From Oscillospiraceae bacterium (GTDB taxonomy: Bacteria > Bacillota > Clostridia > Oscillospirales > Ruminococcaceae): a stretch of DNA of 13,821 bases. The notes under the pieces are model-generated. The model had not been told where the DNA came from, ran no database searches, and saw nothing but the letters and a program-made list of their open reading frames with translations. The translations under genes and the position numbers were made by a program. Shown here one piece after another: positions 1-6,736 of this stretch; position 1 is the stretch's first letter, and each line of letters opens with the position of its first letter. The stretch is from contig JAFQBO010000317.1 of the NCBI GenBank assembly GCA_017416665.1, forward strand, positions 1-13,821, written 5' to 3'.

Positions 1-39
1 GTGAAAGCCGTCCCTTAAAATTAAGAAAGGTTGATTTTT

Positions 40-645
40 ATGGCAATGACAATCGCTTATGCTGTGGGAAGTAATTTATATGTAAACATTACAAATAAAT
101 GTCCTTGCAGCTGTACATTCTGTATACGTAAGAATGGTGACGGTGTTTACGGTTCAGACAGTCTCTGGCTTGAACATGAACCATCAGCTCAGGAGATTAT
201 TGACGCTCTTGAAAAAGCTGATTTTAAAAAGTATGATGAAATAATTTTCTGCGGATATGGTGAACCTACCGAAAGAATTGAATGTCTGGCTGAAATTGCG
301 GACTATATCAAGAAAAACAGTGACAAAAAAATCAGACTTAATACAAACGGTCTGAGTGATTTGATTCATGGAAAAGATACTGCATGTATGCTTGAAAACC
401 GTATTGATACAGTTTCAATAAGCCTTAATGCAGGTACAATCGACGAATATCTTAAGGTAACACGTCCGAGATTTGGCGAACCATCATTTGAGGCTATGCA
501 GAAATTTGCCACTGACTGTAAAAAGTATGTGAAAAATGTTGCTTTTACTGTAGTTGATGTAATTGGCGAAGATGAAATAAACGCCGCAAAATCACTGTCG
601 GAAAAACTTGGTGTCCCACTCAGAATCAGAAAATATGAGGGATAG
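40..645 (+). CDS. TatD-associated radical SAM protein
   Basis: A short radical SAM protein of 201 residues. The cluster-binding motif CX3CX2C is visible at Cys21, Cys25 and Cys28, with an extra Cys at 23 (CPCSCTFC). It is followed by the GYGEPT motif near residues 74-79, the SAM-binding glycine-containing segment seen in activase-like radical SAM proteins. The opening (IAYAVGSNLYVNITNKC) matches what I recall of the TatD-linked radical SAM family, whose genes often sit next to a TatD nuclease gene. No reaction is known to me for this family, so no substrate is given. The length suggests a bare core with no SPASM or other C-terminal cluster domain. I chose ATG at 40 because AGAAAGG at 24-30 lies 9 nt upstream; a TTG at 31 in the same frame has no spacing for that site. 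A terminator follows directly, so this gene ends its transcript. Family assignment is from motif memory, not a search. Confidence 0.85.
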   Translation: MAMTIAYAVGSNLYVNITNKCPCSCTFCIRKNGDGVYGSDSLWLEHEPSAQEIIDALEKADFKKYDEIIFCGYGEPTERIECLAEIADYIKKNSDKKIRLNTNGLSDLIHGKDTACMLENRIDTVSISLNAGTIDEYLKVTRPRFGEPSFEAMQKFATDCKKYVKNVAFTVVDVIGEDEINAAKSLSEKLGVPLRIRKYEG

Positions 646-665
646 ACCAAATATTCACAATATAA

Positions 666-690
666 TTCGTGCCGATTAAATCGGCACGAA
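666..690 (+). terminator. Intrinsic terminator of the radical SAM gene
   Basis: An 11-bp perfect stem (666-676 pairs with 680-690) with a 3-nt loop, followed by a broken T-rich run (TTTTAATTTT). It lies 20 nt after the stop codon of the radical SAM gene. The T-tract is interrupted by two A residues, so efficiency may be moderate; the second hairpin just downstream would back it up. Confidence 0.75.
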
Positions 691-718
691 ATTTTAATTT
701 TAGGTTTTTCAACAAACT

Positions 719-752
719 AAATCGCTCAGTCTTTTTTCAGACTGAGCGATTT
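719..752. terminator. Bidirectional terminator between convergent genes
   Basis: A 14-bp perfect stem (719-732 pairs with 739-752) with a 6-nt loop sits between the plus-strand radical SAM gene and the minus-strand ABC ATPase gene. On the plus strand it runs into TTTTTATTTTTT, a good terminator tail. On the minus strand the stem begins directly after the TAA stop codon of the ATPase gene and the following sequence is only moderately T-rich. It most likely ends transcription from both sides. Confidence 0.85.
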
Positions 753-1475
753 TTATTTTTTCTGATTGTATCTTTCAAAAGCCTCTTCAACCGTACCGTC
801 ATATTCGATTTTACCACCGCTAAGGTAAATCGCCCTGTCACAGGTATCACTTACACTATTTACCGAATGGCTAACAAATAAAACTGTAATTCCCGAGTTT
901 CTGAGCTCTTTTATTTTGTCAGTACATTTTTTACGGAAATCAGCATCACCAACGCTCAGAGCTTCATCTATAACGAGAATATCCGGCTGAATATTTATAT
1001 TTATTGCAAAGCCAAGACGCATTCGCATACCGCTTGAATAGGTTCGTACAGGCTGATCTATATACTCACCGAGATTTGCAAACTCGACAATATCGTCTTC
1101 AATCTGTCTTACTTCACTGTCCTCAAGTCCGAGCAGATAGCCTTTAAGGTAAATATTTTCCCTACCTGTCATATCAAAGGAAAAACCTGCCGTAAGTTCA
1201 AGAAGTGCCGCAACCTTACCGTTTACGGTAATCTCACCAGAAGTTGCAAATGAAACGCCTGTAATCATTTTCAGAAGTGTTGACTTTCCTGCTCCGTTTC
1301 GACCAATAATGCCCACCGATTCACCCCTATGCACCTCAAATGAAATATCCTTGAGTGCCTGATGTCGTTTCACGCCTCGATTATTGGTGAAAATTGCTTT
1401 GAAACGTGCCTTGTCGTTTTTGTACAGGAAATATTCCTTACTTACATGATCAAATTTTATTACTGTTTCGCTCAT
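753..1475 (-). CDS. TagH/Wzt-like polysaccharide-export ABC ATPase
   Basis: ATP-binding subunit of an ABC-2 type exporter for a surface polysaccharide or teichoic-acid-like polymer, acting at the inner face of the membrane with the permease encoded just upstream. In its 240 residues one sees Walker A GRNGAGKST (58-66), the segment ELTAGFSFDMTGREN (about 93-107) typical of this export subfamily, the signature TYSSGM (145-150), Walker B ILVIDEA (166-172) and the switch histidine His203. The protein stops right after the nucleotide-binding domain. It lacks the C-terminal substrate-binding domain of Wzt proteins that recognise capped chains, and the long C-terminal extension of Bacillus TagH. The start ATG is preceded by AGGAGG with 7 nt spacing. 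It lies 13 nt after the permease stop, so the two are co-transcribed, and a terminator stem abuts its stop codon. Whether the cargo is a teichoic acid or another glycan cannot be told from this protein. Confidence 0.9.
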   Translation of the reverse strand: MSETVIKFDHVSKEYFLYKNDKARFKAIFTNNRGVKRHQALKDISFEVHRGESVGIIGRNGAGKSTLLKMITGVSFATSGEITVNGKVAALLELTAGFSFDMTGRENIYLKGYLLGLEDSEVRQIEDDIVEFANLGEYIDQPVRTYSSGMRMRLGFAININIQPDILVIDEALSVGDADFRKKCTDKIKELRNSGITVLFVSHSVNSVSDTCDRAIYLSGGKIEYDGTVEEAFERYNQKK

Positions 1476-1488
1476 TTTTCAGCCTCCT

Positions 1489-2316
1489 TTAAAGAATGTC
1501 CGGAAGGATTTTTCTGAGTTTTTTGTAAAAATGACCACCGACAAATATCAGCAGAATGAATTCAGCATAAAAAATCGCAAGCTCAGTAAGATAATTTCCG
1601 TCAAAAATCGAAACTTCATAAATAAACGATTTTCTGTAACCGTTTATAAAGTAGTTTATAGGATTTATATACATCAGTGTTTTCAGTACAGGATTTTCAA
1701 GATCATAAGTGTCCCAGAAAATCCCCGAAAGCCAGAATAAACCTGTCATTATGGCATTGATAAGGTTTTCAAAGTCTCTGCTGAACGCACTCAGCGGAGC
1801 TGTTGCCCATGAAAGCACAAGAAAGAAAATAAACATAAGAGGCATGTAGTAGAAAAACTGTAAATTGTATACACTTGGCCCATATCCTACAATAATTAAA
1901 ATTACATACATGATTATGCTCATACCCAGATGCGTTATCAGCGACGAAAGATTACAGAAGGTCATTATGTTTGATACCGGAAACGAAAGTTTCGTTACAA
2001 ACTGACTATTCTGACGTATCGATCTTGCACCGCCGACAATGGCTTCACTTATGAAAAACCATGGAATATATCCCGAAAGCATAAAAATAAATCTTGGATA
2101 ACCGCTTACGCTGTTTCCGCCACGGATACCCACTGCAAATGCAAACCACAGTATAAAAAGCGTAAAACTCGGCTTTATCAACGCCCAGATAGGACCCATA
2201 ACAGCACCCTTATACTTTTTAATAAGATTGTTTTTTGCAAGTACCCATATTTTTTTTGACTGTCCCTTATGTTCACCGATTATATCAAGAAATCCGTCAA
2301 CTGCTTTAATTCTCAT
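1489..2316 (-). CDS. TagG-like ABC-2 polymer export permease
   Basis: Membrane subunit of the exporter whose ATPase gene follows 13 nt downstream. The 275-residue product shows about six hydrophobic segments (roughly 47-65, 75-93, 117-143, 155-173, 187-201 and 247-262). It also has the amphipathic N-terminal region before the first segment (KKYKGAVMGPIWALIKP) and the NPINYFINGYRKS motif near 219-231, both typical of TagG/Wzm-type permeases. The open frame runs upstream to a TTG at 2337. I start at the ATG ending at 2316 because AGGAG with a 6-nt spacer precedes it and the longer version would place that site inside the gene. A sigma-A-type promoter lies about 40-65 nt upstream, so this gene and the ATPase gene can be expressed apart from the glycerophosphotransferase genes before them. 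The cargo is inferred from the neighbours. Confidence 0.9.
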   Translation of the reverse strand: MRIKAVDGFLDIIGEHKGQSKKIWVLAKNNLIKKYKGAVMGPIWALIKPSFTLFILWFAFAVGIRGGNSVSGYPRFIFMLSGYIPWFFISEAIVGGARSIRQNSQFVTKLSFPVSNIMTFCNLSSLITHLGMSIIMYVILIIVGYGPSVYNLQFFYYMPLMFIFFLVLSWATAPLSAFSRDFENLINAIMTGLFWLSGIFWDTYDLENPVLKTLMYINPINYFINGYRKSFIYEVSIFDGNYLTELAIFYAEFILLIFVGGHFYKKLRKILPDIL

Positions 2317-2353
2317 TTTTTTCTCCTGTATTTTCAAAATTACCGTACTGATT

Positions 2354-2382
2354 ATTTTAACATACTTTTACAGTTTTATCAA
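2354..2382 (-). promoter_or_regulatory. Sigma-A-type promoter for the exporter genes
   Basis: Read on the minus strand: TTGATA (2377-2382) as -35, a 17-nt spacer, and TAAAAT (2354-2359) as -10. It points at the tagG-like gene, whose start codon is about 37 nt beyond the -10. The -35 box is placed exactly at the centre of a 7-bp inverted repeat (2368-2374 with 2385-2391), and a pair of direct repeats lies in the spacer; see findings. The whole element sits in the only sizeable gap (75 nt) inside the minus-strand surface block. Confidence 0.65.
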
Positions 2383-2391
2383 GTACTGTAA

Positions 2392-3639
2392 TTAAATATT
2401 AAATATTTCCTTTACGGTTCTTTCAGCGGAATGTCCGTCCTCAAGAGGATTGTAACGCTTATTGAACATTGTTATTGCGTTTTTATACCTCATAAGACCG
2501 TCTCCGCCCTTATTCATATCAGTTAAAATGTCGTCAACAGCCTTTTCAAGCTTTGTCTGATCATGAACTGTAATACCCGGTAACATAGCTGTACCAAAAT
2601 AAAAGTCACGGATATTTGCTTTATAATCCTGAAAATCGTAAAGGTAGAAGATCATTGGTTTGTTTAAATTGGCAAAATCAAAGAATACACTTGAATAATC
2701 GGTAATGAGAATGTCACTTATGAGGAAAAGATGGTTTATATCATCGTAATCCGATACATTAACAACAAAACCGTCATATTTGTTAAAATCAAATTTATCT
2801 GCAATGAAATAATGTGCTCTGAAAAGAATAACAATATCCTCGCCGAATTTTTCTTTAAGTGATGCAAAATCCATACCTATTTCAAGTGAATAGCCGTTGC
2901 TGTCATGCTGATTGTCACGGAATGTCGGACAATAAAGCACTACCCTCTTGCTTTCAAGAATATTGAAATATTCTCTGATTTTCAACAATGTATCTTCAGA
3001 AGTGTTGAAAAGTGCATCATTTCTCGGATAACCCTGCTGAATTATTGCATCTGTTTTACCAATTGCTTCAAGATTAAATGCTGTTCTCAGCTTTTCAGTA
3101 GTATAATCAGACGGCGAAATAAATCTATGTATTTTTCCGGCGTCCTTTGTGTATTCTTCGTGTATTTCCTCAACTGTAGATGTTGCATTTCCTGCACACT
3201 CTATATCACAGCCGATTTTTTTAAGCGGTGTACCATGCCAGCACTGTATATATCTCTGATCCACTCTCGGTTCAAGAAAGTCACGCAGTCTTGAATTAAC
3301 AATCCAGGTACCTGCCTTTGAATACGCCTCAAACGCTTCCCTGCTGTCAAATTCGACAAGAGTGGTATTTTCGGGAAAGTTTCCGTGTGCCGACAGATCA
3401 CGGAAAACCCATACATATTTGTAGTCGGCAAATTCACTGCACGAAAGCATATATTCATAAATAGCCTTCGGACTACATGAATAGCTTCTTCCCTGAAAAC
3501 TTTCAAAAACAACAAGTTTCGGATCGGTTTCTACATTTTCCGATATTTTTTCAAAGTCTGCCGCTTTTTTGTTTACATATGCGTTTTTGAAAAATCTATT
3601 TAAAAAAGGAATTTTTTTAAGAAATGACGTGAAATCCAT
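2392..3639 (-). CDS. CDP-glycerol glycerophosphotransferase (TagF-like), first paralogue
   Basis: A 415-residue protein of the family that transfers glycerol-phosphate (or in some members ribitol-phosphate) from the CDP-activated form onto a growing surface polymer; these act at the cytoplasmic membrane face. Visible family motifs are CWHGTPLKKIG (133-143, with the catalytic-type His135), GYPRND (203-208), CPTFRDN (237-243), RAH (274-276) and ILITDYSSVFFDF (310-322), which holds the second conserved acidic/serine cluster. It is a single catalytic domain without the extra N-terminal glycosyltransferase half of long teichoic polymerases. The stop codon of the second paralogue and this ATG share one base (TAATG), which implies translational coupling; GGGAG lies 7 nt before the ATG. 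It differs clearly from its neighbour paralogue, so the two probably have different acceptors, one perhaps a primase and the other a polymerase; this is inference. Confidence 0.88.
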   Translation of the reverse strand: MDFTSFLKKIPFLNRFFKNAYVNKKAADFEKISENVETDPKLVVFESFQGRSYSCSPKAIYEYMLSCSEFADYKYVWVFRDLSAHGNFPENTTLVEFDSREAFEAYSKAGTWIVNSRLRDFLEPRVDQRYIQCWHGTPLKKIGCDIECAGNATSTVEEIHEEYTKDAGKIHRFISPSDYTTEKLRTAFNLEAIGKTDAIIQQGYPRNDALFNTSEDTLLKIREYFNILESKRVVLYCPTFRDNQHDSNGYSLEIGMDFASLKEKFGEDIVILFRAHYFIADKFDFNKYDGFVVNVSDYDDINHLFLISDILITDYSSVFFDFANLNKPMIFYLYDFQDYKANIRDFYFGTAMLPGITVHDQTKLEKAVDDILTDMNKGGDGLMRYKNAITMFNKRYNPLEDGHSAERTVKEIFNI

Positions 3640-4802
3640 TATTTTTCTCCCTTATTATTTTCTTTTATTACACTCAATACTCTTTCACAGTTTTTATTGT
3701 CGCAGTACTGATTAAACTGCTCTGATAATTTTCTTCTGAAATTTACAAACTCGTCCTTACCGTCAATAATCTTTTTGATGAATTTCAGAAAATCATCGCC
3801 GTTTTCGATAAGATCACCCGGCATTTTGCTTAAAGGATCATCAAACACAAAACCTCTGTCAGAAGTATATTTTTCAATGTCAGTAACTGCAAAACCCATT
3901 GGTCTGTCAAGCAACATATAGTCAAAGTAAACCGATGAATAATCGGTTATAAGACATGATGACATTGCAACAAGCTGATAAAAACCTATATGAAGTTCGT
4001 TAAGGACGGTATTATCTGCAAATCCTATATTTTCGTATTTTTTACGCTCTGACAAATCAATCGACGAAAGTGGATGAAGCTTTACAAGCATACACCAGCC
4101 GTTTTCACCGCATATCCTGTCAATTTCAGACAACTGCTGTTCTGAAAGTATGTCAAGCTCCGTACCTTCGTTTTCACGAAATGTCGGAAGCCACAGAAAC
4201 ATTTTTGAAAATCTCGCACTGTAACTGACAAGTGCCGCCTTTGCCGTGATTTCATCTTCAGCAGGAACGGGAGTCATCATTTCATCTGTTCTCGGCTGAC
4301 CGCATATGAAAATCTGTTCATCTTTAGCGTTAAAGGATTTTTTCATTATATCACGGAAATACTCAGAGGTACACAACAGATGTGTAAAATAGTTGTAGTT
4401 TGTCTTTTCGTGACCTTTTACCATGTTTCCGATTTTCTTCAGAGGCATACCGTGCCACATATTGAAAACGATCTGTTTTTTCGTCGGCTTTACAGGATAT
4501 TTTCCGAAACAGTAAAAACAATATTTACAGCGAAAAAAGCTGAAAAGCCCTTTCACATTGCTTATATACTTCACATTTTTTTCGGCTGTTTCGACATAGT
4601 CTTCCCAATTGCTGAGGCTTACAATTATTTTGTATTTGTCATTGTAGCCATTTTCGATCAGATGATCGAAAAGTGCTTTTACATTGTCGTAAAAGCCCAG
4701 ATTTGAATAAATAAAAATACGTCTGTTGTCTTTTTTTACAAGTTTATTTACCAGATCAAGAAAAATCCACGCTTTTCTTGGTATTTTTTGAAGTAATCCC
4801 AT
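3639..4802 (-). CDS. CDP-glycerol glycerophosphotransferase (TagF-like), second paralogue
   Basis: A 387-residue relative of the gene that follows it, with the same order of motifs: MWHGMPLKKIG (115-125, His117), GQPRTD (168-173), LPTFRENEG (205-213), KLHP (241-244) and LITDYSSVYFDY (284-295). The KLHP form is the common one in TagB/TagF proteins; the other paralogue has RAH at the same place. Expected to transfer a polyol-phosphate from its CDP carrier onto a lipid-linked or glycan acceptor. The open frame extends upstream to 4883, but that stretch overlaps the glycosyltransferase gene. The ATG ending at 4802 has GAGG 8 nt before it and starts only 2 nt after the upstream stop codon, so I use it. 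A Cys-rich stretch, CKYCFYC (92-98), is a local oddity with no known role. Strict coupling with both neighbours suggests the three proteins are made together. Confidence 0.87.
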   Translation of the reverse strand: MGLLQKIPRKAWIFLDLVNKLVKKDNRRIFIYSNLGFYDNVKALFDHLIENGYNDKYKIIVSLSNWEDYVETAEKNVKYISNVKGLFSFFRCKYCFYCFGKYPVKPTKKQIVFNMWHGMPLKKIGNMVKGHEKTNYNYFTHLLCTSEYFRDIMKKSFNAKDEQIFICGQPRTDEMMTPVPAEDEITAKAALVSYSARFSKMFLWLPTFRENEGTELDILSEQQLSEIDRICGENGWCMLVKLHPLSSIDLSERKKYENIGFADNTVLNELHIGFYQLVAMSSCLITDYSSVYFDYMLLDRPMGFAVTDIEKYTSDRGFVFDDPLSKMPGDLIENGDDFLKFIKKIIDGKDEFVNFRRKLSEQFNQYCDNKNCERVLSVIKENNKGEK

Positions 4803-4804
4803 AT

Positions 4805-5611
4805 TTATTTCCTCAGTAATTTTGAATAGAAAAACATTCTGATTCTGTTCGGCACAACGGCAAATGCAATGTGTGCGATACATGAAACAAGGTAGTCACT
4901 GAAACCGCAGTAACCGTTTGCCCTCATTTTTCGTCTGAAACGCAGAGCGTCCTTTGTATAGGCAAATCCGCCACGCCTCTGATACAGTTCCTCACCACTT
5001 CTCATGTACAGAACGGTTTCCTTTACATTATACCCTTTGCATCCTTTTCCCAACATACGAACCCACAACCAGTAGTCCTCAAAATACGGACAATGCTCAT
5101 AGTTGCCTGCAAGATAAACCTGTTGTTTTCTGAACGTCACACACGGATGATTAAAAGGATTACGCCGTTTTGCATACTGCTTTATTTCCTCGTCGGTTTC
5201 GGGAAGATTTTTCACAGCTGTAATATTGGATATTTCTCCCGAAAACTCCTCCACCGTACCGCTTACTATATCGGCTTCGTATCTGCTGAACGCCTCAAGC
5301 TGTAGTTTCATTCTGTCAGGAGCGGCAACATCATCACTGTCCATTCTCGCAACTATATCGCATTTGCAGTAATCAAGACCCGATGAAAGTGCTTTTCCCA
5401 GTCCCATGTTAATATCGTTGTAAACAACATTAATAGCAGAGTATTTCTGTTTCAGACGTTCTGTTTCAAGATATAGCTCGTCAGTAAGTATACCGTCGCA
5501 GTATATTACAAAATCAGACGGAGGCACGGTCTGATTCATCATACTCGTAACGCTTTCCCGTAAATTTTCAGGTGTTTCTTTTTTATAAACCGACATTAAA
5601 ACCGAATACAT
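4805..5611 (-). CDS. Family 2 glycosyltransferase
   Basis: A 268-residue GT-A type glycosyltransferase that should add a sugar to the same surface polymer the two TagF-like proteins work on. It opens with YSVLMSVYKKE as GT2 proteins do. The metal/nucleotide-binding DSDD is at 91-94, the NMGLGKALSSGL segment at 68-79, and an acidic ED pair in YFEDYWLWVRM (176-186) is a likely catalytic-base region. The C-terminal third (RRKMRANGYCGFSDY onward) ends in a short hydrophobic stretch that may touch the membrane. Two ATG codons lie close together at 5617 and 5611. AGGAGG at 5619-5624 is 7 nt from the second but only 1 nt from the first, so the second is the real start. It follows fabD by 33 nt with no terminator between. 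The donor and acceptor sugars cannot be read from the sequence. Confidence 0.88.
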   Translation of the reverse strand: MYSVLMSVYKKETPENLRESVTSMMNQTVPPSDFVIYCDGILTDELYLETERLKQKYSAINVVYNDINMGLGKALSSGLDYCKCDIVARMDSDDVAAPDRMKLQLEAFSRYEADIVSGTVEEFSGEISNITAVKNLPETDEEIKQYAKRRNPFNHPCVTFRKQQVYLAGNYEHCPYFEDYWLWVRMLGKGCKGYNVKETVLYMRSGEELYQRRGGFAYTKDALRFRRKMRANGYCGFSDYLVSCIAHIAFAVVPNRIRMFFYSKLLRK

Positions 5612-5618
5612 GACCATA

Positions 5619-5624
5619 CCTCCT
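5619..5624 (-). promoter_or_regulatory. Ribosome-binding site deciding the glycosyltransferase start
   Basis: A perfect AGGAGG on the minus strand. It stands 7 nt before the ATG ending at 5611 and 1 nt before the ATG ending at 5617. Only the first spacing is workable, so the protein begins MYSVLMS rather than MVMYSVLMS. Confidence 0.8.
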
Positions 5625-5644
5625 CACAAAATCAAAATTTCTTA

Positions 5645-6553
5645 TTACGCAAGTGCTGCTTCAAGAGTTTCCATATTTTCGATATTTCTTGCATCAGCAC
5701 CCTTGATAGTTTTCTTTACAAGTCCTGTCAGTACCTTGTTTGGTCCAAGCTCGATAAATTTGTCAATGCCTGCCTTTGTCATGGCGTCAAGCTCGGATGT
5801 AAAGCGAACCGGTGAAACCATATGCTTTGCAAGAAGTGAAGGCATATCTGAAAAGTCCTTGAGTTCACTGCCTGTTACGTTTGAATAGAATGCAACTGAT
5901 GGTGTGTTGAACGCAATATCCTTTACGGCGTCGTAGAATTCTTCGGACGCACCCTTCATAAGCTCTGAGTGGAATGCCGCTGACACTTTAAGCGGTACTG
6001 CACGAGCCTTTTTCTCAGCAAATACTGCAACTGCCTTTTCACATGCTTCCTTTTCACCTGCAATAACAGTCTGTGCAGGTGAATTGTAGTTTACAGGTAC
6101 AACGTATCCGTCAACACTTTCACACACTGCTTCGATTTCTTCAGGTGTCATCTTCATAACAGCATACATAGCACCTTCAGTTTCCTTTCCTGCCTTGTCC
6201 ATCGCTGCCGCTCTTGCCTTGATCACCTTAAAGCCGTCTTCGAGTGAAAGCATACCCGAAGCAACCATTGCGGCGTATTCGCCGAGAGAATGACCTGCAA
6301 CAGCGTCGAATGTTATACCGTTTTTCTTTGCGATTTCAAAGCAAAGAAGTGACATAGCCATAATAGCCGGCTGTGAATTGCATGTTTGTGAAAGTTCTTC
6401 CTCTGTTCCCTCAAACATTACTTTTTTCAGATCATAACCTAAAATTTCCTGTGCTTTTTCAAAAATATACTCAAATTCCGGATTTGCTTCAAGAAGCTCT
6501 TTTCCCATTCCCGGATACTGTGATCCCTGGCCTGAAAATAAAAATGCTGTCAT
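5645..6553 (-). CDS. fabD: Malonyl-CoA:ACP transacylase
   Basis: Moves the malonyl group from CoA to acyl carrier protein, supplying the extender unit for fatty-acid synthesis in the cytoplasm. The 302 residues match the usual size. Seen in the sequence: oxyanion-side loop GQGSQ (8-12), nucleophile motif GHSLG (87-91, Ser89), a conserved Arg at 114 in KARAAAM, NYNSPAQ (155-161), and the catalytic His195 in AFHSELM. The gene is complete and looks functional. Its place is odd: in related cluster layouts fabD lies between fabK and fabG on the same strand, whereas here it is divergent from fabH and heads the minus-strand series leading into surface-polymer genes. The start ATG at 6551-6553 has AGAGG about 10 nt upstream. 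I see no convincing -35/-10 pair for it; a dyad of TTGCAC half-sites lies 30-55 nt before the start. Confidence 0.96.
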   Translation of the reverse strand: MTAFLFSGQGSQYPGMGKELLEANPEFEYIFEKAQEILGYDLKKVMFEGTEEELSQTCNSQPAIMAMSLLCFEIAKKNGITFDAVAGHSLGEYAAMVASGMLSLEDGFKVIKARAAAMDKAGKETEGAMYAVMKMTPEEIEAVCESVDGYVVPVNYNSPAQTVIAGEKEACEKAVAVFAEKKARAVPLKVSAAFHSELMKGASEEFYDAVKDIAFNTPSVAFYSNVTGSELKDFSDMPSLLAKHMVSPVRFTSELDAMTKAGIDKFIELGPNKVLTGLVKKTIKGADARNIENMETLEAALA

Positions 6554-6583
6554 AACTTATTTACCTCTTTCTGTAAAATGTGT

Positions 6584-6617
6584 AATTGCACAAAGGAACG
6601 TGCAATTTATTGTGCAA
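6584..6617. repeat. TTGCAC inverted repeat plus extra half-site in the fabD leader
   Basis: AATTGCAC (6584-6591) and GTGCAATT (6600-6607) form an 8-bp perfect inverted repeat with an 8-nt spacer, and a further GTGCAA follows at 6612-6617, exactly 12 nt after the previous one. This lies 31-64 nt upstream of the fabD start codon. It could be an operator for a dimeric regulator or a leader hairpin; the repeated third half-site favours protein binding. No family is recognised. Confidence 0.6.
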
Positions 6618-6662
6618 AATGTAACGATTTGGAAAAATAACAAATAAATCTTAATTATTACA

Positions 6663-6691
6663 TTGCAAAAACCTGAAAAATATACTATAAT
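6663..6691 (+). promoter_or_regulatory. Sigma-A promoter of the fabH-accD gene series
   Basis: TTGCAA (6663-6668), a 17-nt spacer, and a perfect TATAAT (6686-6691). Transcription would begin near 6698 and give a leader of about 85 nt before the fabH start. This is the strongest promoter-like site in the window, and no other good one is seen before accD, so it probably drives the whole fatty-acid series. Confidence 0.8.
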
Positions 6692-6718
6692 AATAAAATG
6701 ATATATTTATGATGTATC

Positions 6719-6736
6719 AGTATACCTTCGTATACT
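6719..6736 (+). promoter_or_regulatory. Inverted repeat in the fabH leader, possible operator
   Basis: AGTATAC (6719-6725), a 4-nt spacer CTTC, then GTATACT (6730-6736): a 7-bp perfect dyad about 20-40 nt downstream of the predicted transcription start. Outer ATGAT (6709-6713) and ATCAT (6737-6741) can pair as well, with a 5-nt bulge on the left. The position suits a repressor that blocks elongation or a leader hairpin. It does not match the FapR or FabT sites I know. Confidence 0.55.

Noticed and set aside
1..18. Possible tail of an upstream gene (frame 1 ends in TAA at 16-18, just before the radical SAM ribosome site), perhaps tatD
   Set aside because: Only five codons are visible; they show no recognisable TatD C-terminus, and frame 3 is also open here, so neither frame nor identity can be supported.
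2317..2391. Terminator between the first TagF-like gene and the tagG-like gene
   Set aside because: The 7-bp hairpin at 2368-2391 has a 10-nt loop and no T-tract on the minus strand; it fits better as a dyad over the -35 box of a promoter.
2905..3294. 129-codon open frame opposite the first TagF-like gene, and other long antisense frames
   Set aside because: They lie inside strongly supported genes, have no ribosome sites or family features, and follow from codon use of the real gene.
4803..4883. Upstream extension of the second TagF-like protein (MYRTHCICRCAEQ...)
   Set aside because: It is an out-of-frame read of the glycosyltransferase 3' end. The ATG at 4802 has a good ribosome site and the family-like N-terminus.
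6554..6700. A sigma-A promoter for fabD on the minus strand
   Set aside because: Several TTGCAC or TTGCAA boxes could serve as -35, but none has a fair -10 at 16-18 nt, so no promoter was called.
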